Shown here piece after piece: positions 47,267-56,800 of a DNA stretch of 64,000 nt. The notes under the pieces are model-generated. The model was not told the DNA's origin, made no database searches, and saw only the letters and a list, made by a program, of their open reading frames with translations. The stretch's first letter is position 1, and each line of letters opens with the position of its first letter. Source of the stretch: Edaphochlamys debaryana (taxonomy: Eukaryota; Chlorophyta; Chlorophyceae; Chlamydomonadales); the NCBI GenBank assembly GCA_016858145.1, contig JAEHOE010000033.1, positions 927,672 to 991,671 on the forward strand, in the 5' to 3' direction. Both the position numbers and the translations under genes were made by a program.

Positions 47267-49315
47267 CTACCCCGAGGTCGCGGGGAGCACTGCAGAGGGG
47301 AGAGGGGAGAAGTAAGGCTCCATGCAAAGCCGCTGTGTCGTCTCGTGGGTCTTAGCTAGGAGGGGACAACCGCCCGGCACGGCCAGACCTTGCAGCCCGC
47401 TTGCACCCGAGGGCTCACCGTTGGCACGGAAAGCGGCGTCGCTCGCAACGTTGCCATAGGGGTTGAACCTGCCGCGGGGTAGGCGTACGCACGTCAGTTA
47501 CACCGCCGTCGGTCACCCTTGGGGTTGTATGCTTGCAACCAGGAACGGTTCCGAAGGCAGTGTTGAACCCAACCCTCGGTTTCCAATCCTCAGTCCACAT
47601 CTAGCCTGTCCTCCTCACCTGCAAACTATGACCTTGCAGCCGCCCATGAAGACCTTGCCCGACGGAAACACGGTCCGCTCCTCCGCGGTGGCCACGCCGC
47701 AGCCAATCTGGGACGAACCCTTCCACACCTGCCAGAACAAGCAGTGGCACAGGATAGGGGAGCAGGATGAGACATCAGCCGAGTGACAGCCCTGGCGTGA
47801 AGAGTGAAGGGTTTTTGCAAGCAGGCGGCGGAGGCGAGCGACCATACGAGCACACGGCGGGCAAGGGCAGTGCAAGGCCTGGGGTGGACACACCCGACCC
47901 CCTTGCTTTGTGTGCCCCACCCACCAGCTGGGTGAAGTGGCCGACGTTGTTGGACCAGTTCTCACGGAAAGCGTTTGGCGTAGTGAAGTCGTACCAGTTG
48001 ACCTCGCCGTACCAAGCGTTGATCGCACCCGCACACGACTTATCCGGCGCAGGCACTGAGGAAACCTGTGGCGGAGGCAGCGGATGGAATCCCGTCAAGG
48101 ACCGTCAGAGACTGTGCAACGATGCGGAAGCAGCGAGCGCATCAGCGGCCCCGCCTTGTACGCACTGGCAGAGCGTGTGCCCCGCCAGGTACTAGCTTGC
48201 AGGCCCGGCCCAGGGACGATGGAGGTTGCAACCAGGGGTTGAATGCCCTCGACGCAGCCCAGCCCGGCACCCACCCGCATCAGGTTCTCGCCGTACGAGT
48301 CGTGCTCCAGCTTGCAGGACTTCTTTGCGAGCTCCTCGGCGTAGGCCTGCGAGTCAGACGCCAGACGCGTGCTCCACTCGAGCGGCGGCGCGCTGTGCGT
48401 CGCGCGGAAGCGGTTCGCCGCGTCCAGCAGCTTCTGAGCGTCGGGGCAGTCTGTGCCTGCACAGGCGGAAGCGTGCGGGAGACTTTGTCAGCCTTGTCAT
48501 GCTGAGCGCGAAAGGGCACGAAGATGCGATGCACATGCTGGACACATGAACGGTAGATGGGCGCTCTCAGCAGGACGTTGGCAGGGCGTTGACTATACTC
48601 GCACATGCGGGACCCACCGCCGAGCAGGGGTCCGTTGCTGCCGCCGGCTGAGGGTGTACCAGAGCCTGAGCTGCCCCTGGCGGCGGGTGTGGTCCGGCGG
48701 ATGGCGGGGGGCGAAGGGGGCGGGGACTTGCGCTGAGTCGACGGAGGGCGGGGCGGCGATCGTGGCTTGCTCGGGGACTTGGCCCGTTGCGGGCGCGGGG
48801 GCTCCGCCTCCTCTGCTGGAGGTGGCATGTGGTCCTCCTCAGGCTGGTCCGGGGGTGGAGAAGGCCGGCGGGCGGGTCGTGGCGACGGGGAGGGGGACGG
48901 CGAGGCGGTCGGCTCTGGCGGGGAGAGCTCCACTGGTATCCAAGGAGGGAAGTCAGGAAGTTTCGGCGCTTTCCTGGCAGCATCTGCTGAAGCGCGCGGT
49001 GGAGGCGGTGGTGATTTTCGCCAGCTCTGGAGTTTCCGGCCGGCGTGCACACCTAGAAGGAGGCGAATCGATGGACGGCGGGAAGACAAAGTCAAACATT
49101 TGTCCGCGCGAAGAGCTTGCAGACGCCATCATGTTTCAAGTGCGACCACCTCTATCGATCGGGCGGGGCAAGCTAGGGAGAGAAGGCCTTTGTGGCCTGT
49201 GATGGCGAGTCGGCGAAGCGCTTTGCGACTCACCCGAACCCCTCAGTTCCGCTGCGGAGGCCGCCAGTGTCAAAAGGCAGACCACGATAGCGGTCAGCGC
49301 AGACGAGTGCGCCAT
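47267..49315 (-). CDS. Secreted proline-rich CAP/SCP (PR-1-like) domain protein 4
   Basis: Exons: 49315-49234, 49052-48618, 48456-48275, 48065-47925, 47728-47619, 47468-47419, 47289-47267; 1,023 nt, 340 residues. The signal peptide is MAHSSALTAIVVCLLTLAAS. The stalk begins VHAGRKLQSWRKSPPPPPR and is richer in Glu, Lys and Thr than in the other copies (EEDHMPPPAEEAEPP). The CAP domain shows CPDAQKLLDAANRFR, CKLEHDSYGENLMR, CAGAINAWYGEVNWYDF, GHFTQLVWKGSSQIGCG and CRFNPYGN. It carries one intron (47469-47618) that the other four CAP genes lack, placed after the conserved Cys of the VIVCR motif. The last exon encodes VLPATSG. The phase of intron 1 and the tiny final exon match the rest of the array, so it derives from the same ancestor but diverged earlier than copies 2 and 3. 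Confidence 0.9.
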
Positions 49316-50528
49316 GTTTGCGGGGGTTCGCCTTGGCAATCGCCGCCGAGGGGCTGCAAGTCGGCCTAGCAAGTGCTGGGCTACCCGGGCGCAGAGATCT
49401 ACAGGTCAAGACCTAGCACGCGGTGTTGAGCCGCGGCAGAGTTACGCCCAGACTGATAAGCTGCTTCCTGGAGAAGGGAGGTCTCAGCGGCCAGTTTCCC
49501 CTCGGATGGATCCTGTTTCGATCGAGCGAGCCGGGGCTCCTGCGACTACAATGCTGGGACCTTGCTGCTGGCCGGTAGCAGAGCCATGTTTGCAGCGTGA
49601 GCGCTGTGCCCCTGGCGCCGCTGCGGCTTCGGGGGCCTGGATCTTAGCTGCGGGCCTTCCAATCGCGGGATCCGGCGGCCCCCAGCTGTCAGTCCTTGGC
49701 TGTCGTTCCCTCGGCCGGGACCTCTGTCCCTGCTGGCCGTCGAGGCCCCCCCAGGACCCCAGCCTTTGCAAGCTCACGTCAGCAGGCCCACAAGCGGAGG
49801 TTACATTTCGCGGATCCAACCCAGATGAGTCGGTTGGTCCTGAGGGGCTATCAGTCGCCCCATCACCCCCATGTCCACTGCACAGCCCTGCGTTGCCTGC
49901 CTGAACCTGCACTCACTGCCGGTCTGCCGCTCACCAGGTGGGGGAGGCTGCAGTCCTTGCGTGGCGGCCCCCACGGTCTATCTACGAATGCATGAAGTCC
50001 ATAGCTTAATGTTAATCTACGAATACTTGCACAACCACAAAATCTTGGTGACCATGCAAGTCCACACACGTCACTCGACCATATACACGATGAATTAGTC
50101 CCAAACCTCGAAACGCAGCACCGCGCGTGCATATGCGCACTTCAACCAATACGACCCCGTCTATTGGGCATCGTACTTGCAACCACATTCAGCAACGGCT
50201 TCCGTTTATTGCTGCCTCCAGAGCATCAAGCCCGTGCACTGCAATGGAGGCGACAGTCTGGCGCTCAGCTAATGCAAACACTCATCGCACACAGCTCTAT
50301 GTAACTTTCCTCCCATCATGACTGCTTGCGCCCCCCCAGCCTATTAACACACGATATCAGATGGCTCACGATCGGCCGCAAACGCCAGCTTGGCAGGTAG
50401 CTCACTTCACACTCAACAGCCCAAACAACTCACACCGCCCCCCCATGCGCCCAGTTAGATCAGTCCGACCCCAGACCTCTAGAGTAGCTCCACTCAGCTC
50501 CGGCTTTCAAAGGTCTTAGCTAGCCTCA
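49316..50528. other. Intergenic region between CAP genes 4 and 5
   Basis: It should hold the promoter of CAP gene 4 and the 3' UTR of CAP gene 5; a TTACA motif (TGTAA on the minus strand) lies near 49800. Around 49980-50300 the DNA is unusually AT-rich for this window. I see no gene. Confidence 0.5.
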
Positions 50529-53268
50529 TCATTTCAGGGGGGGCAGTACTGCGGGTAAGCAGGAGGAAGAGGGGACAGAAGGAACACCGTCAGGACCTCC
50601 CGTGTCACCCAACCCCGCCCGCTGCCTCCACGCATCCCCATCCGCCATGCCATCCCCCCTCCCCTCCTGGCCTTGCTTGTCGCGTCACTCGTCTCCCGTG
50701 TCTCCTTTCCCCCTCCCCTCCCCGCCGCGCGCCACTCACCGTTAGCCCTGAACTTGTCCGTGTTGGCATAGTTGCCCCATGGGAAGAAGCGGCATGCGAT
50801 GATCTTGCACCCGCCCTTCTGGACCGTTCCCGAGGGAAACACGATGCGCAGGTCCGCCAGGGCCATTCCGCAGCCCACGCTGGTCGACGACTTCCACACC
50901 TGCAGCCGGGCCCGGGCAGCAAGCAGCAAGGCAACGGGTCAGCGCCTTGCAGCTAGCAGCTAGTGCGCGTTACGCAAGGGAGAGCATGGGTGTGTTGTGG
51001 GCGGCAGCGCCAGGAGGAGCGGCCCAGCGTGTTAGCGGCACACCCGGAGAGGCGTAAACATGCGCCCCAGAGGGCCCACGCAGGGACCCACCAGCTGGGT
51101 GAAGTGCCCCACGCTGTTGGGCCAGTTGTCACGGAATGGGTCCTTGGCCTGCCGAGGGAAGGCAGAGAAGGGGGCACGCTGTCAGAGCAGGCCAGTGGTC
51201 TACGCGGGCCTCTCGGAGCATGGGCGCCGGCCAGGGCGCAACTCCGCTGCTGCGCGTTCCTACTGGCCAGTAACCGGTGCGGGCCTAGGAGAGGTACAGT
51301 GGACGCTGTAACTTCTCTTCTCTTCCCTTCCCTTGTCCTTTAGGTCCTGTCCTGGCCGTAGGGCCGCTCCCAGGTTGTCAACCCGCCGCCCTTGTCCCCT
51401 CCGGCCGGTCACAGGCATGCGTCCCACGCTGGGGCAGCTACCTCAGCCGGGCACCGCGCCGGTCGGCCGCCCGCTCTGAAGCTTTCCCCTCCCGCCACCA
51501 CACTTCGACCACACTCACATTGTAGTTGTAGCGCAGCCCCTCTTGGTACCACGGCCCAAGAGCTTCGAAGCACGTGTCTCTTGGCTTGGGGTAGGCGGAC
51601 ACCTGCGGTACGGCGGGAGCCGGATCGCGCCGCGTGAGATTGCGGGCGTGCGGCCGACCGTCTAGAACCACAGCAACACCCGCCCCCACCGTCCCAGCCG
51701 AACACCCCATCCCTGCCACAAGAAGCCCATCACCCGCGCACTGCACCGCATCCCAAGCTCGCGCCGCCGCACGCCCTTAGCTCCGTACCTTGTACAGCAC
51801 CTCGCCGTACGCCCCGTGCACCAGATCCGCGCAGTCCTTGTCAACCACCAGGTTGTGGGCGTAGTCCAATGACTCAGCGGCCAACGTGGCATTCCACGTG
51901 GCCAAGGGCACGCCGTGTGCGGCCCTGTAGGCGTTGATCTGGTCAAACGTCTGTTCCGCGTCGGGGCAGTTGCCGCCTGCGGGGGTTGCGCGCACCCGGG
52001 GGCGTGTGGGCTCGGCACGGTGGGTCCGCGACGACGCAGCAGCGCGGGCGCTAATCCAGAGCCATGCAAGATTGCCAGTGCAGCCCAACGCGTGCGTGGG
52101 ACAAGTGGCGTGCCGAACACCCACGCGTTGGGACAAGCATGCACGAGGCAGGAAGCGGCTGTACGCGGGTGCGATAGAGGCGAGCGTGCAGTGCCAGCAA
52201 GCAGTATGTAGCGCACGACAAAGCCTGGACGCGGCCTCACCTGCCAGCGGCACGCCACCACCCGCGCGAGGGATGCTGGGTCTGGCACGGGGAGACGGCG
52301 GCGGGCGTGGCTTTGGCGGCGGCGGCAGGCTCCGCTTTGGCGGCGGCGAAGAGCTCTGCCTGGGCGGCGGCGGCTGTTGCTCCTCTTCGAGGGGCGGCGG
52401 GTCTTCCGGCGGCGGCGGGCTCTGCCTCCGGGGAGAGGGCGGGGGCCGCGGCGGTGGGGGCGACCGAGGCGGAGGGGGGCTCCGCTTGGGCGGCGGTGAG
52501 GGGTCCTTGGGCGGCGGGGGCGGGGGGGGAGGCGGGGGTGGCGGTGGGGACCGGGGGGGTGGCCGGCGGACTGGGGGTGGGGGTGACCGCCTTGGGGGCG
52601 GCGGGCTGCGGCGTGGGGGCGGCGTTTTGGGCGATGAGGGCGGAGGTGGCACGGGAGAGGCCCTCAGCGGTGGAGGACTTTTTGGTGGTGGCCGTGACTT
52701 GGGCGGTGGGGACGGGTCCTTCGGGGGTGGGGGCGGCGGCGGCGGCGGCGGCGGAGGCGGGGACCGCGGGGGCGGCCGGGGCGGCGGCGAGCGGCGAGGT
52801 GGAGGGGGCGAGCGAGGAGAAAGGCGGCGAGGAGGGGGGGGGAGTGCAGGCGGAGACGGTGGTGGTGGAGGCGGAGGTGGAGGTGGCGGAGGTGGCGGGG
52901 AAGGGGGCTTGGGTGGCCGCGGGGGCGGTCGTGGGGGCCGGACTGGCCAGTTTGCAGGTCGCTTCCATTTACGGCGCCTGCGGCGCCGGGCCGCTGCTTC
53001 CAGCGTGCTGTCGCTCGCGTCAGCAGGGCTGTCCTGGAGCAGTGCCCTGCCTTGAGAAGCACGAATCAAGCCACCTGCAGGCATCGGTCAACCGAGGAAG
53101 GACGGTCGTGAGTCGCGGAGCCACCGCTAACGGAATTCGCGGCAGCATTTCCGCTGGCACGACCCACTCACCCCCAGTCGTCGACCCGACTGTTTGCAAT
53201 GGTAGCGCCACGAAAGTGGTTGTCAGCAGCAACAGGCTCACGCAGGCGTGGAACGGCAGCACCTCCAT
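50529..53268 (-). CDS. Secreted CAP/SCP (PR-1-like) domain protein 5 with long Hyp-rich stalk
   Basis: Exons: 53268-53172, 53074-52241, 51976-51789, 51602-51519, 51148-51092, 50899-50740, 50548-50529; 1,440 nt, 479 residues. It is the longest and most divergent member of the array. The signal peptide is MEVLPFHACVSLLLLTTTFVA. A basic segment (AARRRRRRKWKRPANWP) precedes a ~230-residue proline-rich rod with SPPPPPPPPP, KDPSPPPK and RRSPPPP repeats. The CAP domain (from about residue 311) has CPDAEQTFDQINAYR, CADLVHGAYGEVLYK, the Glu-bearing loop PWYQEGLRYNY, GHFTQLVWKSSTSVGCG and CRFFPWGNY. It lacks the CAGAINAWYGEV segment of the others, the usual GENL is GEVL, and an extra intron (51149-51518) splits this region. 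The final exon encodes VLPPLK. The CAP cleft residues His, Glu and His appear retained. Confidence 0.88.
52290..52960 (-). repeat. Proline-rich stalk-coding low-complexity tract of CAP gene 5
   Basis: Minus-strand codons give polyproline runs with SPPPP and two copies of a block ending in P(n)KDPSPPPK (near 52500 and 52710), suggesting internal duplication. The tract keeps one reading frame throughout. Confidence 0.75.
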
Positions 53269-53871
53269 CCTCGGGATGGGAATGGGGACTTGGGTCCCAC
53301 GAGTCGCAATTCAGCGGCCTCCAGCGCTTAACGTTGCAACTAGTCACGATTGATTACGAGCGCCTGCTAGTGGCCCGAGAAGCGCTCTGATGGCAAACTT
53401 GGTTGGACGCAACTGTCTCGGTTGCGCGAGCAGGGACCGACAGGTGCGGAAAGCTTTGCTTGGAGTGGGGTCACGGTCGCGCTGAGCATTGTATATCCAG
53501 TAACTTGTGAGCACTTACATCGGGGTGGAACGGGCGTACCTTGCCGCAGCTGGGTCGGCTACCTGCTCGCCACACCGCCTCGGAAGCTGGCTGCAGCCCA
53601 TCCTCTGCCAGCGCTCGGGGCCTGCCCGCAAAGCACCGTTCCCACAAGAGTTGTAACAACAAAATCTACGAAACCGGTCGCGGACCCACAAAGTCTGGGA
53701 AGAGCACGCACGTGCAGCCATGTCGCGACGCGGGCATGCCGTTTGGTGTCGCCAGCACCGCAACCAGCCGTCTTCTTGTGTGCACAACCGGAGACAGCTC
53801 CATACCATCCAGCGCCGCCCCGCTTGCACTCGCCGCGACGCGTCCGCTCCATCCCGTGTCCGCGACTCGCT
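53269..53871. other. Intergenic region between CAP gene 5 and the RluA gene
   Basis: It contains the promoter side of CAP gene 5 and the 3' UTR of the RluA-family gene; a TTACA (TGTAA on the minus strand) at about 53515 could be the latter's polyadenylation signal. Nothing else is recognisable. Confidence 0.45.
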
Positions 53872-56800
53872 TCACATAGGCCAGTGCCCGCCCAGCCTTT
53901 GCAAGGCCTGTCGGAAGTCCTCGGGTGGCGGCACCTCAAATGCCAGGCGCTCGCCAGTGACCGGGTGGCTGAAGCCCAGCGTCAGCGCGTGCAACGCTGG
54001 CCGACCCAGCTCCTCCACGCAGGTCCGCACCTGGACGGCGGCAAGCACGGGCACAACCGGCATGTCAACCCCCCAGGGCCCAGGGCACACCCAACAAGGG
54101 AACGCTGGAGACTCGGCCGCACCACTCCCTGTCACCCGTCCCGGTCCCGCCGGGGGGGTGGCGCATGCCAGCCTAGGCCCGTGCCAGGCCCGTGTTAGGC
54201 CCAGCCCGTAAGCCGCTGTCGGGCACAGCCCGTTCAGGCACCGACCAAAACGCAGCTCGTCCAGCCTCCTCCGGCCCTGTGCGCACCTCATCCGCTGGCA
54301 GCCCGCCACGGGCTACGGACGCCACCGCGGACGAGCCCGTACCGCCGTACGCCTCATCCCCAAGCAGCGGGTGCCCCACGTGCTTGGCGTGCACCCTGGA
54401 CCGGGGCAGGGAGGGCAGAATCGGTACGGCAGTACGGCAAGAGGTCGCATGCAGTCAGGGCGGACCCCGGCAGATAAGGAGTAGGAAGACACCCTGATCT
54501 CCGCCTGATCTCGGCCCTCCCCTCCCAAAAGGCAAGGCGGGTCGGGTCCAAGGACTGGACACGCCCTTACCCATACCAAAAGCAGCGCATACGGGCCTAG
54601 GCGCCCCTTAGTTCACTCAAAGCACATGCTGTTCTCTTCCCATCATCACCTCACCATCGCCCCCACGGCCCCACCTGATCTGGTGCGTGCGCCCAGTGTC
54701 CAGCTTCCACCGCACCAGCGCTGCGCCGCCGCCCGCCAGCGCCGCCTCCACGCTGTACCCACTGGCTGCCGTACGCCCCCGCGTGCTGCCGTACGGCGCG
54801 GCTGCGCAGGGCCAAGCACGCGAGGAGGGGCGCTGTCAACAGCATAGCGGCCGGCACTCGTACTGTCCCGCGCTCCCAGCCCTTGCGGTTGGCAGCCCGC
54901 TGCCCAACAACCACCGCCGCCGCTTCCCCGCCGCCGCTGTTTCCACCAGGACTGATGGTGCCAGTACTGCCCCGCTCCCAGCCCGTGCGGCGGATGGCAG
55001 AGAAGCCCCCGCGGCCTTGCCGCGCGCGGCAGCCGCTTCCCAGCCGCCGCCCGCCAGCCGCCGGTCCCGCCGCAGCCCCTCAGCCACCCCGCAGAGGAGC
55101 AGCCCCGCAGACCGCAGTGCCCGGGCCGTGCAGAGCCCGCCATGCGCCCCTCACCCGCCATGCGCCCCTCACCCGCCATGCGCTTGCGGTCGCGTGGGTC
55201 CCGGCAGATGTTGGTCTCCACGCGGCCGCGCGCGGGCGCAGGGCAGCCCACGGTGATGGAGACGTAGTTGCGGTCCGTCTACCGGAGGGAGAGCGGCACG
55301 GGGGCAGCGGCGCGGCGGGCGGTCAGGAACATGACGCAAGCGTGTGGTGTCAGTGCGCCCCCTCCGACTGCGCCCGCCCTGCAGCGGGCCGCCGAGGGCA
55401 CGCTGCGGGCGGCGCTGTGCGGGGATGCTATGCGGGAGCGGGTTCAGGAGCGGTTTCGGCTGCAGGCCTCTGGCGTGCTGTGAGCGGGCCAGGCCAAGCC
55501 GATGCGGCGGCACACGCTCGCGTGCCAAGCCAAACCCAGCTGCGCCTCCCACAAGCTTCGTGGCTAGCGCCGCTCGAGAGCGCCTCGCTCCGGCCTCAAA
55601 GCCTCACCGTGCGGGCCTTGAACTGCGCCTGCGCCGCGGATGCATCCGGCAGGGGACAGGGCCGGGGCGGTGGGGGGGGGAGAGCCAACAGGTCAGTGCC
55701 TGGACAAACAGGTGGGCCACAGTGCTCAAGCCATAGCTGGGCCAGCCGCGAGTCTGGCCTCAGTAGGGTGCCGGGTACTGGCAACCCCACGGTATGACGG
55801 CAGGGCCTGCCATCCAGCCCTCCGCCCCGCCTCAGCCGGCCTCCAAAGCGCTGCCTCAGCGCCTTCGCAAAGCCCCGAGAGGGCGGGCCGTGCGCCGCAC
55901 CTGCGGCCGAACCAACGCCAGCAAAATGCGCCACAGCGTATGCACCTCCGCGCCCTCTCCCCCGCCCTCGCTCGCACCCTGCTCGCCTCTGCTCTCTTGC
56001 ACTTACCTGCAGCCGCACCAGCGCGGTCGCGGGTTGCACATGGAGGCACGCGTGCGCATGCGTGTGCGCGCACCGCGTGCCGAAACACACACACGCACGC
56101 CCCCAGCACCCCTGCTTCCCCCCTCCCCCCACCCACCTGCAGCCGCACCAGCGCCGCCTCGCTCTTTGCCACCACCATGAGCCCGCTCGTGCCCTTGTCC
56201 AGGCGGTGAACGATGCCCGGCCGCAGCACGCCCCCCGCCGCCGGCACAGAAGCCGAAGCTGACCCGGACGGCAGCACGGCCCCCGCCGCCGGCGCCAAGC
56301 CCGGCCCGGACGGCAGCTGCAGGGCCGCGGGCCCAGGGCCCAGCGGGCCTAGGCCCACGCCCACGCCCTCGTCATCGGCGAGCTCGTCCCCAGCCGCCAG
56401 GTCGGGATCGAGATCCGGGTCCGAGTCTGGATCTAGTTCGCCGCGACTGGATCCAGATCCAGATCCGGAGGCCTGGGCCAGGTCCATGGGCGGCAGGGCG
56501 CAGTGGTGGAGCAGGGCGTTGACCAGGGTGCCGCTGTGGTGGCCGGGGGCGATGTGGACCACCATGCCGGCGGCCTGCGTGGGGGGACACGGAGGAGCGG
56601 GGGGCTGGCATCGGGGGGGCCTTGAGTGGGGGAGCATTGGGGGGCATGGCGTGGCGGAGCTTGAAGCGGGTGCTGTTTCCGAGCGAGAGACGATAGGGCG
56701 GCGTGGGGACATGGGGACCTGGAGTGGGGACATGGCATAGGTCCACGATAACGAAGGCAACGAAACAGCGCGGCGGGGAGCCGAGTGGTGGGTGTCAGCC

